Assembly (NCBI RefSeq): GCF_007673525.1
Contig: NZ_VDZU01000006.1
Location: 1 to 55,460 of the forward strand
Length of the DNA: 55,460 nucleotides
Direction: 5' to 3'
Source of the DNA: Fictibacillus phosphorivorans
Lineage (GTDB): Bacteria; Bacillota; Bacilli; Bacillales; Fictibacillaceae
Positions 16,617 to 23,571 of this stretch are shown piece after piece (position 1 is the first letter of the stretch; each line of letters begins with the position of its first letter). The translations under genes and the position numbers were made by a program. Below the pieces are notes generated by a model, which did not search any database, was not told where the DNA came from, and saw only the letters and a program-made list of their open reading frames with translations.

Positions 16617-16654
16617 ATAATGTTAAAAATTGATTTGTTTTCCGATAGAACCGT

Positions 16655-17830
16655 CTATAGAAGAAGGTCTTTCATTAGTTCGCTGAACTGATGGGAGGCC
16701 TTTTCTTCCATGTTAGCGGTCATATGAGCATAAATATTCATCGTAGTATTAATATCTGTATGGCCTAAGCGCTGTTGTATCTCTTTAATCCCTACTCCTG
16801 CTTCAATTAATAAGGAGGTATGTGTATGACGGAAAGAGTGCGGGGTAATATTCTTGTCTATCTCTGCTTTCTTAAGGAGTCTTTTAAGTCTAACCTCGAT
16901 AACTTTTCTTAATTGGGGATATCCGTCATCACGTGCAAAAATAAAGCTGCAATCGTTATAAATCATCCTGTTTTTCAGTTTGGTTTCATTCTGTTTTATT
17001 CGGTGTTTCCTGAACAATCCAACGAGCATTTCATCAATACGTATTGTGCGGATTGAGCCGGTTGTTTTTGGGGTGAGAAGTTGATATTCTCGGTAATTAT
17101 TATTTGGATTATAAAGAGTCTTTGTTACTCGTAATTTGCTTTGATCCATATCAATATCTGCCCATTTTAAGGCAAGTAGTTCTCCGATACGGATACCAGT
17201 ATATGCTAAGGTGGTAAACACTAAGTGGTCCATTTCAAGGCCATCTGTTAGTGACAGCTTTAAGAAAGAGGCAAGTTCTTCTTTTTCGAGAAACTTAATT
17301 TCATCTTTTTCATTCTCCAATTCCTCTACTTTTGTTTGTTGTTTAGGTAGATGAACATTTGAAGTGGGGTTTATTTTTATTAAACCCAAGTCCATTGCAT
17401 GTTGAAAAAGCATTCGACCACATGCATGAATCCCGCTTACATAGTTCCGTTTATACTTTCCGGATAATTCATTAATCCTATCCCTATACATTTTTTTTGT
17501 GAGATTTTTAATTGAATAGGGTCCCCAAACACTAGTGAAATGTTTCATTTCCTTTTCTCTGGCCCTTACGGTGCTAATTTTCACATTCATACCATAAGTC
17601 TTTAACCAGTCATGCGCAAAAACTTCAAATGGCATTTCAGATTCTTTAATGAATGTACCTCTTTCTATTTCAAGCTCAATGATCCTTGCAGCCGATTGAG
17701 CATCTTTTTTCTTTTCAAAACCTCCCTTTGAGACTTGCTGGCGTTTTTTTGTAAGCGGATCTAATCCTAAATCAATAATGTAAGTCCAGGTTTCTTGTCC
17801 CTTTTTGCCTCTTTTACGGAAATGAGCCAT
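16655..17830 (-). CDS. int: Tyrosine recombinase integrase of the island
   Basis: This 391-residue site-specific recombinase should insert and, with an excisionase, remove the island. The N-terminal ~60 residues (basic, with K-R-G-K-K-G) correspond to an arm-binding domain. A SAM-like core-binding domain follows, then the catalytic domain with YTGIRIGELLAL (first Arg), HSFRHTHTSLL (His-x-x-Arg) and NIYAHM (nucleophilic Tyr). It resembles the Tn916/ICEBs1-type integrases. GGAGG lies ten bases before the ATG. It reads outward toward attL, the usual place for int. The 16545-16654 gap holds only the candidate arm sites. Confidence 0.95.
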   Translation of the reverse strand: MAHFRKRGKKGQETWTYIIDLGLDPLTKKRQQVSKGGFEKKKDAQSAARIIELEIERGTFIKESEMPFEVFAHDWLKTYGMNVKISTVRAREKEMKHFTSVWGPYSIKNLTKKMYRDRINELSGKYKRNYVSGIHACGRMLFQHAMDLGLIKINPTSNVHLPKQQTKVEELENEKDEIKFLEKEELASFLKLSLTDGLEMDHLVFTTLAYTGIRIGELLALKWADIDMDQSKLRVTKTLYNPNNNYREYQLLTPKTTGSIRTIRIDEMLVGLFRKHRIKQNETKLKNRMIYNDCSFIFARDDGYPQLRKVIEVRLKRLLKKAEIDKNITPHSFRHTHTSLLIEAGVGIKEIQQRLGHTDINTTMNIYAHMTANMEEKASHQFSELMKDLLL

Positions 17831-17845
17831 TATTGGTGTGCCTCC

Positions 17846-18337
17846 TTAATTAAGTAAAGTGTGTATAAGAGTAAGAATTTTTTTCTTGTCTTCATCAGTT
17901 AATCTTTCGTTTTTAAAATAAAGCTCCTCATTTGTTTGTAGAAGATAATACAAGTCATTTGAACGGTTGTTATCATCGTTTATGATTTTATAATTATCCA
18001 AAACTCTCATTAGTGCATCCGCTTGAACCGGATATTCCTCACGAACTTCTTTGGTCTTATAATTTTCCAATACTTTCATTAGTGCAGCGGCTGGAATAAA
18101 ATCAGATGGTTCGTACTTGTATCCTGCCCTATTGATTAAATCTGCAGTGGGTACACCATAATAAGATGCTATTCTTTTTAGAACGTCTATATTTGGTTTT
18201 CTAAGTTTTTTAGTTCTAGGATCAAAGCCTTTTTCAAGAGTAGTTAAATAAGTGTGGCTGATGCCCACATCTCTTGCAACTTCTCTTATCGATTTTTTTC
18301 CGCGTAATTCTTTTAGGTATTGCCCGAATTCGCTCAT
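17846..18337 (-). CDS. XRE-family repressor of the island (Stl/ImmR-like position)
   Basis: This 163-residue protein has an N-terminal helix-turn-helix of the XRE/cI type (about residues 6-60, with VGISHTYLTTLEKG). The C-terminal ~90 residues contain two similar segments, ALMKVLENYKTKEV and ALMRVLDNYKIIND, and no peptidase motif. It sits between int and a divergent Cro-like gene. In PICIs this place belongs to the master repressor, which is relieved by a helper-phage protein. AAGGAGGAAG precedes the ATG. It likely binds the inverted repeat at 18373-18418. There is no IrrE/ImmA-type protease gene next to it, so induction by that route is not supported. Confidence 0.85.
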   Translation of the reverse strand: MSEFGQYLKELRGKKSIREVARDVGISHTYLTTLEKGFDPRTKKLRKPNIDVLKRIASYYGVPTADLINRAGYKYEPSDFIPAAALMKVLENYKTKEVREEYPVQADALMRVLDNYKIINDDNNRSNDLYYLLQTNEELYFKNERLTDEDKKKILTLIHTLLN

Positions 18338-18372
18338 AATTTCTTCCTCCTTTCGAATAGATTTGTTGCATT

Positions 18373-18418
18373 AAGTGTAAATCATGGTTGACAAAAATGC
18401 AAACTATAATTTACACTT
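18373..18418. promoter_or_regulatory. Divergent regulatory region with a 10-bp inverted-repeat operator
   Basis: AAGTGTAAAT (18373-18382) and ATTTACACTT (18409-18418) are perfect inverted repeats 26 bp apart in the 101-bp gap between the two XRE genes. TTGACA and TATAAT words lie between them but at non-standard spacing. TGTAAA recurs once more in the ribosome-binding region at 18432. This is a natural target for the island repressor. Confidence 0.65.
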
Positions 18419-18438
18419 TAAAAAAGGAGGTGTAAACC

Positions 18439-18666
18439 ATGAGTTACAACTACCTAAAAGAGGTAAGAACGGAAAGAGGTATCTCAATTTCGGAATTAGC
18501 AAGGCGTTCACGGTTAAGCCGTGTAACAGTCTCTGATATAGAGAAGGGGTATAGTAATCCAACTTTAAAAACAATTGCTGCTTTATGTAAGGTATTGAAC
18601 AAAGAACCGAGTGAAATTTTTTTTGAAGGTGGTGTAAACCAAGATTTCCATAGGGGTGTCAAATAA
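18439..18666 (+). CDS. Cro-like XRE regulator of the island
   Basis: This 75-residue single-domain helix-turn-helix protein (residues about 4-58) has ISISELARRSRLSRVTVSDI as the recognition unit and ends with the family-typical NKEPSEIFFE. It is divergent from the repressor gene and first in the rightward transcript, the position of the Cro- or Str-like activator in phages and PICIs. AAGGAGGTG precedes the ATG. It could oppose the leftward repressor at the shared operator. The direction of its effect is inferred from position only. Confidence 0.85.
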   Translation: MSYNYLKEVRTERGISISELARRSRLSRVTVSDIEKGYSNPTLKTIAALCKVLNKEPSEIFFEGGVNQDFHRGVK

Positions 18667-18682
18667 GGAGGAACTCAGGGTA

Positions 18683-18958
18683 ATGATACAAATAATGCTA
18701 GATGATAATGAACTTAAGGAACTGTATCTTGCTGAAGTGAAAAAAAAACTGGAAGGCATTGAATTCCAATCAATTTTAATGGACTCAAGACAGTTATGCA
18801 AAATGCTTTCGCTATCATGGCCAACCGTTGAAAAAACCTTTTTGATTGATCCAGGTTTTCCTAAACTTAGAGTCGGAAAAAAGTGGGTTTTTAATAGAAA
18901 GGAAGTACAAGCATATATTGACGATTGGTCATTAAGAAATAAAACCAAACCTTTTTAG
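18683..18958 (+). CDS. Excisionase-like helix-turn-helix protein
   Basis: The protein has about 91 residues. The C-terminal half contains a MerR/Xis-type winged helix (DSRQLCKMLSLSWPTVEKTF...RVGKKWVFNRKEVQAYI), as in HTH_17 excisionase proteins that bend DNA for excision. The N-terminal ~35 residues are acidic and helical. A GTG at 18656 opens the same frame, overlapping the previous gene, but AAGGAGG at 18665-18671 favours the ATG at 18683. Another helix-turn-helix role, such as a transcriptional co-regulator, is possible because Xis assignments on sequence alone are weak. Confidence 0.72.
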   Translation: MIQIMLDDNELKELYLAEVKKKLEGIEFQSILMDSRQLCKMLSLSWPTVEKTFLIDPGFPKLRVGKKWVFNRKEVQAYIDDWSLRNKTKPF

Positions 18959-19016
18959 TAACTATGAAATGGCCAGTTCAGTTACAGAGTAACGATCAAA
19001 CTAAGAGGTGATTAGT

Positions 19017-19715
19017 ATGGAAAAATACAAAAAACCTGGCGTTCACAGCGCCAGGACAGGTGTTGAAAGTAATTCTTATAACATAAACATAACAAAAAAA
19101 TCGCTTATTGCACAGATCAAGCATGAAGTCTCAATTAAGGATGTTCTGACGAGATATTTTCAGCTGAACATTAGTCATTCTAAGCTAAATCGTAACAAGT
19201 TTAATATTCGCTGTCCTTTCCATGATGATCGTTCTCCAAGCTTTACAGTGTATAACGTGACCAACACTTTTCGTTGTTGGGCGGGTTGTAACCAAGCTAA
19301 GCGGGGAGATGTCATTGACCTTGTGCGCATGTTGCTGAACATTAACACTTCAGAGGCAATTAGAACATTAGCTATTGATTTTAGCCTTAGAACTTTAGAT
19401 GCAGTACAGGTAAATCAACTGAACAATAGAAGAATTGAACAACAGCGAGCGTTAACACTAGAATTTCGCTTTCGTGAAGAAGTAAAAAAATACATTCTTG
19501 AACTAAAAGAGCTTGAGATAGTGATCTCAAACTATTTATATACGATTAGAACTGAAGAAGATATGGAATATAAAGGCGAACTCTACCATCAAAAAAATCA
19601 GGTAGATTACTGGCTAGACTGTTTGATTGATCCGGAACCTGTTAAACAGTTTCTAGCTCTCGAGGAAATTAAAAATTTTATTTTTAAAGACATACCAGTG
19701 GCGGAGGCGGTATAA
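19017..19715 (+). CDS. CHC2 zinc-finger primase-like replication protein
   Basis: This 232-residue protein has a DnaG-type zinc-binding domain at about residues 45-105. C66-x2-H69 in RCPFHDDRSPSF is followed by C87-x3-C91 in FRCWAGC, a slight variant of the usual C-x2-C. Such domains recognise primase start sites. There is no TOPRIM catalytic domain, so catalytic priming, if any, must come from the next protein. The C-terminal half is charged and helical. AAGAGGTG sits six bases before the ATG. It is followed by the DUF3987 gene after four bases; PICIs typically carry such a pri/rep pair for autonomous replication after induction. Confidence 0.85.
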   Translation: MEKYKKPGVHSARTGVESNSYNINITKKSLIAQIKHEVSIKDVLTRYFQLNISHSKLNRNKFNIRCPFHDDRSPSFTVYNVTNTFRCWAGCNQAKRGDVIDLVRMLLNINTSEAIRTLAIDFSLRTLDAVQVNQLNNRRIEQQRALTLEFRFREEVKKYILELKELEIVISNYLYTIRTEEDMEYKGELYHQKNQVDYWLDCLIDPEPVKQFLALEEIKNFIFKDIPVAEAV

Positions 19716-19719
19716 AAAA

Positions 19720-21189
19720 ATGAGGCATATAGCGGAAATATTGACAGAAAACTTTTCTCCAGAACGGATAGAACAAATATTCAAAACAGGTTTCGATTTG
19801 TCATATGATAAACAAACAGTAGCAGAAATTTCTGATAGTTTATCGGATGAGGACAATGACTTTATTAACGAAAACGGCGAATTTTCTACTGAACTCAGAC
19901 TGTTTGAAAATAATGAAAGTAGGGTTTCTCCTGCTTTCTATGGGCTTGCAGGAGAAATAGTAAAGGCAATAGATCCCCATTCAGAAGCCGATCCTATCGC
20001 GACCTTAGTAACTTTTCTAACGGCTTATGGCAACATTATTGGCGATGCTGCTCATTTCGTTGCAGGGGGAAGGAAACATCCGGCTAGGATATTTACAGTC
20101 GTAGTAGGTGCTACAGGTAAAGGAAGGAAAGGGACTTCACTGGCACCTATCAGGTTGCTTTTCAAAGCCATCAGTCCAGAGTGGGAAAAGGACCACATTC
20201 TATCAGGCTTATCGAGCGGGGAAGGGTTGATCTATGCAGTCAGGGACGAAGAAACTAGGAAGGTTCCAATTGCAGAAGGTAAAGGTATCGAGAAAGAAAT
20301 AGTAGGTTACGATATTGAAATTGTTAGCGAAGGAATAAGTGATAAACGGATGCTAATTATTGAAGAAGAGTTCGGGAAGACGCTTAGGTCAGCTAAAAGA
20401 GAAGGAAACACGCTATCTCCTATTATTCGAGAGTTATGGGATAGCGGGAGTCCAAGAACATTAACGAGAAGTCCAATCCAAGCGACTAATGCGCATATCT
20501 CTATACTTGGCCAAATCACAGAGGACGAGCTAAAGAAAGATATGTCTAACGTTGATTTGGTGAATGGCCTTGCCAACCGTTTCATGTGGTTCATGGTAAA
20601 ACGTTCAAAATTCTTACCTAGTGGTGGAGCCTTTCATGAAATAGATGTATCGTCGCTTGTTAATAAAATTAGTGAGGCTGTCCGTTTTGGTACTGCTGCT
20701 GGAGAGTTAAAGCGGGATGAAGAAGGAGAAAAGATGTGGCATGAAATTTACAAACCTCTATCAACGGGGACTGGCGGGATTGTCGGAGCCGTTACCAGTC
20801 GTGCAGAAGCTCAGACCATGCGTTTAGCCTGTATATACGCCCTGTTGGATCAGTCGCATACCATTAAGGTAATACACTTGAAAGCAGCGCTTGACTTATG
20901 GCAGTATTCCTTCAAATCTGCTCGGTATATATTTGGTAACGGAACAGTACTCGAACATCCGCAAGCAATAAAATTGTTGGATGAATTAAAACACCGAAAG
21001 GAAATGAAAATGGGCGGGATGACCAGAAATGAAGTCAGGGAATTCTTTAGCAGGAATCTTTCCAAAGAAGATTTAGACGCCATACTAGAAGATCTACTGT
21101 CAAATGGATTCATAAGGGTCGAAAAGGTACGATTACCTGGAAGGAAACGGCCCACACAAAAGATCACGCTTCTGGATTTGATTGATTAA
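19720..21189 (+). CDS. DUF3987-type replication ATPase (Rep/helicase-like)
   Basis: This 489-residue protein has a P-loop-like segment VVVGATGKGRKGTS at about residue 128 and an acidic LIIEEEF Walker-B-like strand at about 207. This arrangement is typical of phage and island DUF3987 proteins that act with a primase domain protein. The C-terminal ~80 residues (RNEVREFFSRNLSKEDLDAI...GFIRVEKV) look like a winged helix, suited to origin binding. It forms an operon with the CHC2 gene. Just downstream lie direct and inverted repeats that could be its origin. Helicase activity is inferred. Confidence 0.8.
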   Translation: MRHIAEILTENFSPERIEQIFKTGFDLSYDKQTVAEISDSLSDEDNDFINENGEFSTELRLFENNESRVSPAFYGLAGEIVKAIDPHSEADPIATLVTFLTAYGNIIGDAAHFVAGGRKHPARIFTVVVGATGKGRKGTSLAPIRLLFKAISPEWEKDHILSGLSSGEGLIYAVRDEETRKVPIAEGKGIEKEIVGYDIEIVSEGISDKRMLIIEEEFGKTLRSAKREGNTLSPIIRELWDSGSPRTLTRSPIQATNAHISILGQITEDELKKDMSNVDLVNGLANRFMWFMVKRSKFLPSGGAFHEIDVSSLVNKISEAVRFGTAAGELKRDEEGEKMWHEIYKPLSTGTGGIVGAVTSRAEAQTMRLACIYALLDQSHTIKVIHLKAALDLWQYSFKSARYIFGNGTVLEHPQAIKLLDELKHRKEMKMGGMTRNEVREFFSRNLSKEDLDAILEDLLSNGFIRVEKVRLPGRKRPTQKITLLDLID

Positions 21190-21263
21190 CTCTTACTCCA
21201 TTAATCAGATTAACGTCTTTATCAAAAATACCTCTATGGCCCAGGTTTTTCACGCCTAACAGA

Positions 21264-21344
21264 AACGCTTTTATTAACGCTTTTATTACGTCATTTTTAA
21301 TGCACATAAAGAAAAAATGGCGTAATAAAAACGTATTAAAGGCG
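21264..21344. other. Candidate replication origin of the island (iterons and inverted repeat)
   Basis: Two exact tandem 12-mers AACGCTTTTATT lie at 21264-21275 and 21276-21287. TTTTATTACGTCATTTTT (21281-21298) is mirrored as an inverted copy, AAAAATGGCGTAATAAAA (21313-21330), around an AT-rich centre. A further related AACGTATTAAAGGCG follows. In SaPIs the origin also lies just 3' of rep with iterons around an AT-rich core. The rest of 21190-21440 has a small GCTAGCC..GGCTAG hairpin (about 21361-21380) and no gene. Confidence 0.55.
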
Positions 21345-21440
21345 CAGATAGAAAATCCGTGCTAGCCAAATAATGGCTAGGTTTCTAGAATAATGGAGTT
21401 AATCACGTTAATGGCGTAACAATAATATATGTGGGGATAT

Positions 21441-21743
21441 ATGGCTACAATCAACGAACTTATCAAACTAGCAGAACATGAAAGCCGAGATCGGAAGGCA
21501 AAAAGAGCTGGGTTAATCGTAGCTTTAACTGGAACACTTTACATTGGGTCTGCGAATAAGAACAGTGCGGTTTATATTGAATTCTTTAATAACCAGTGGC
21601 AAGGATGGCTTGAAACGTATCAAGCAGGGATGCCTAAAGCAGTTTTTACTAGACATTTAGAAGCTGGCGAAGATTTTGATTTCGTGCTTGCAAAAATAGA
21701 TCGCTATTTTAATTACATGAAGCGGAAAGCTAAGGGACAGTAG
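21441..21743 (+). CDS. Small hypothetical island protein
   Basis: I do not recognise this 100-residue protein. It has a charged N-terminal helix (INELIKLAEHESRDRKAKRAG), then beta-like segments (GLIVALTGTLYIG and AVYIEFFNNQWQGWLET), and ends basic (YMKRKAKGQ). No membrane segment or signal peptide is seen. The ATG at 21441 has a GGGG run before it; an in-frame ATG at 21429 is less likely. It sits between the candidate origin and terS, where PICIs often carry small proteins that interfere with helper phage. That role is only a possibility. Confidence 0.65.
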   Translation: MATINELIKLAEHESRDRKAKRAGLIVALTGTLYIGSANKNSAVYIEFFNNQWQGWLETYQAGMPKAVFTRHLEAGEDFDFVLAKIDRYFNYMKRKAKGQ

Positions 21744-21775
21744 AGGCAAATTACGAAACGGAGGTAAATAACCCC

Positions 21776-22159
21776 ATGGGAGAGAAATTAACGATTAAAC
21801 AAGCCTTATTCATCGAAGAATACTTGATTGATTATAATGCGACACAGGCGGCGATTCGAGCAGGGTACAGCAAAAAAACTGCTTATGCTATTGGCCAGGA
21901 AAACTTGAAAAAACCTGAAATTATTAAAGCAATTAATGCAGAGGCGGAATATCGTATTGAAAAAGCTGCGATTACTGTTGATTTTATTTTACAAGGGATA
22001 AAGAACATAGCCGATAATAATGAAGAACAAACAAAAGACCGGCTTAAAGCATACGAGCTATTAGGTAAGTATTTAAAGTTATTTACCGATAAAACAGAGG
22101 TATCTGGCGTGAACGGCGGTTCATTAAAGGTATTATTTGTAGACCCTAATGACCAATAG
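21776..22159 (+). CDS. terS: Terminase small subunit (TerS)
   Basis: This 127-residue protein is of the phage Terminase_2 small-subunit family. The N-terminal DNA-binding helix-turn-helix shows the family hallmark LTIKQALFIEEYLIDYNATQ, then RAGYS and NLKKPEI (about residues 4-50), followed by an oligomerisation helix. It is a little shorter than many phage TerS proteins. GGAGG is well placed before the ATG. No large terminase or portal gene exists in the element. A lone terS is the diagnostic feature of PICIs, where it redirects the helper's packaging motor to the island genome. Confidence 0.87.
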   Translation: MGEKLTIKQALFIEEYLIDYNATQAAIRAGYSKKTAYAIGQENLKKPEIIKAINAEAEYRIEKAAITVDFILQGIKNIADNNEEQTKDRLKAYELLGKYLKLFTDKTEVSGVNGGSLKVLFVDPNDQ

Positions 22160-22171
22160 ATTAATAGTTAA

Positions 22172-22194
22172 GGGAATGTATGTTCCCTTTTTTA
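22172..22194 (+). terminator. Terminator after terS
   Basis: GGGAA (22172-22176) pairs with TTCCC (22183-22187), then a run of T. It ends the rightward replication/packaging transcript and separates it from the cargo. Confidence 0.7.
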
Positions 22195-22310
22195 TGATTT
22201 TCCTGTAACAAATTTGTTTATTTAATAGAAAAACTGGTTTATTATAGAATTATAAAGTGTAATACAGTGTAGTACATTATAATAACTTTAAGTAGAAGGA
22301 GGAGTATAAA

Positions 22311-22778
22311 ATGGCATATCCTTTACAGGATGTAATTAATTGGTTTCTTTCGAAAGAAGCTATGACTCCGAAAAAACTTCAAAAAATATTATATTATGCA
22401 TACTCTTGGACTTTGACAATGGAAAACGATTCAAATACAGAGCTCGATAATAAATTGTTTGATGCAAAATTTGAAGCATGGGTTCACGGTCCAGTAATTA
22501 GAGAGGTGTATGATTCATTCAGGGAGTACGGTTACAACGAAATTCCACAATACGAAGGACCAGTTTCGTCATTTTCTGCAGATATAGAGGAAATCCTTGA
22601 GGATGTTTGGGATGAATATGGAGAGTATAACGGGAATGAGTTAGAGTCTATTACACATCAGGAAGATCCTTGGCTTAATGCCAGATCTGGATATTCCGCA
22701 CTTGAAAGATGTAATGTAGAAATAAGCGATGAGCAAATTTTTAATTACTATATTCAAAGAGTGGAGTATGTAGACTAG
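22311..22778 (+). CDS. Panacea-domain (DUF4065, SocA-like) antitoxin
   Basis: The protein has 155 residues. The N-terminal FLSKEAMTPKKLQKILYYAYSWTL is the signature of the Panacea/DUF4065 domain. The conserved FEAWVHGPVIREVYDSFREYG follows at about residues 57-80. Panacea antitoxins neutralise very different toxins encoded next to them, by direct binding. The next gene starts on the last base of this one, so the two are translationally coupled. GAAGGAGGAG precedes the ATG, and an AT-rich promoter-like region lies at 22209-22262. The pair is cargo of the island, between terS and the restriction genes. Domain assignment is firm; function as an antitoxin here is inferred. Confidence 0.85.
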   Translation: MAYPLQDVINWFLSKEAMTPKKLQKILYYAYSWTLTMENDSNTELDNKLFDAKFEAWVHGPVIREVYDSFREYGYNEIPQYEGPVSSFSADIEEILEDVWDEYGEYNGNELESITHQEDPWLNARSGYSALERCNVEISDEQIFNYYIQRVEYVD

Positions 22779-23338
22779 TGGATAAAGGTAGGATGAAGAA
22801 ACGTCTTAAATCAGGTCCTACTCCTAAAAAGCCATTAAAAAGGGAAACTGAACCTAATCAGTCAGATTCCCCTTTGACTTTTGACTTCTCTAACAAGAAC
22901 TGGTTAAGAAGTGTATCATTGGGTGGTTTCACGAATAAATTAAGCGATGAAAATATGTTTGCAGGTTATATCTTCGAGCTTTTTCATAAAATTATTCCAG
23001 TGATTCAAGATAACTGGAGTGAAATAGTACGCTCCCAAGGCCGTGGCTCATGGAGACATTGTCACCCTGTTGTTAATGAAAAGATAGATATGGTTTTAGG
23101 AATCATTGAACAAATACATGGTAACAGGTTTCAAAGTGATAAAGCTGCAGGACCCTCATTATGGCAGTTAGGAGTTACACAAAACCTAAGGCTTATAGTT
23201 ATACACGATTATACCAACAACCATTTAACACCTGTATTTGTAGATTATCATCATTTAATTCATCCTAATGATCATTTTAATCAACCAGATTATAAGAGAT
23301 ATGATTTTTGTCCTGTGGACACATATACCAATACATAA
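22778..23338 (+). CDS. Putative toxin paired with the Panacea antitoxin (unrecognised)
   Basis: The protein has 186 residues from a GTG that overlaps the antitoxin stop by one base; an ATG at 22793 is an alternative. The first ~35 residues are basic and low in order (KKRLKSGPTPKKPLKR). The rest alternates helices and strands: HKIIPVIQDNWSEIVR, then SLWQLGVTQNLRLIVIHDY and LTPVFVDYHHLIHPN. The C-terminal pattern with several His and Asp residues recalls compact nuclease or RelE-like toxins, but I cannot assign a family. Tight coupling to a Panacea antitoxin is the main evidence for a toxin. It could instead be a phage-sensing effector. Confidence 0.65.
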   Translation: MDKGRMKKRLKSGPTPKKPLKRETEPNQSDSPLTFDFSNKNWLRSVSLGGFTNKLSDENMFAGYIFELFHKIIPVIQDNWSEIVRSQGRGSWRHCHPVVNEKIDMVLGIIEQIHGNRFQSDKAAGPSLWQLGVTQNLRLIVIHDYTNNHLTPVFVDYHHLIHPNDHFNQPDYKRYDFCPVDTYTNT

Positions 23339-23346
23339 CTCGAAAA

Positions 23347-23380
23347 GGCCACCATAAATAATGGTGGTCTTTCTATTTTT
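23347..23380 (+). terminator. Terminator of the Panacea pair
   Basis: GGCCACCAT (23347-23355) pairs with ATGGTGGTC (23361-23369), with one G-T pair, followed by a T-rich run. Confidence 0.8.
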
Positions 23381-23406
23381 TATAATATTTTCACAACTAT
23401 CAATGC

Positions 23407-23517
23407 ACTTATCACAAGTGTTAGTTTAATAAGTATAAAGCTCATTATGATCAGCATCTTGCTTGAAATAAAAAATTTTAAAAGTCTTGTTACAAGTGTT
23501 GTATAATAAGTAAAATA
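23407..23517. promoter_or_regulatory. Repeated ACAAGTGTT boxes at the hsdMS promoter
   Basis: ACAAGTGTT followed by GT and TAATAAGTA occurs twice, at 23414-23434 and 23492-23512. Each copy overlaps a small inverted repeat (CACTT..AAGTG and CTTGT..ACAAG). TATAAT at 23503-23508 could be the -10 of the restriction operon. The duplicated boxes could be operators that control expression of the restriction genes. Confidence 0.45.
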
Positions 23518-23571
23518 GACAAGCCGTTATTGGTAAATATAGGTGGCACGAGAAGTCGGAGGATAACAAAA

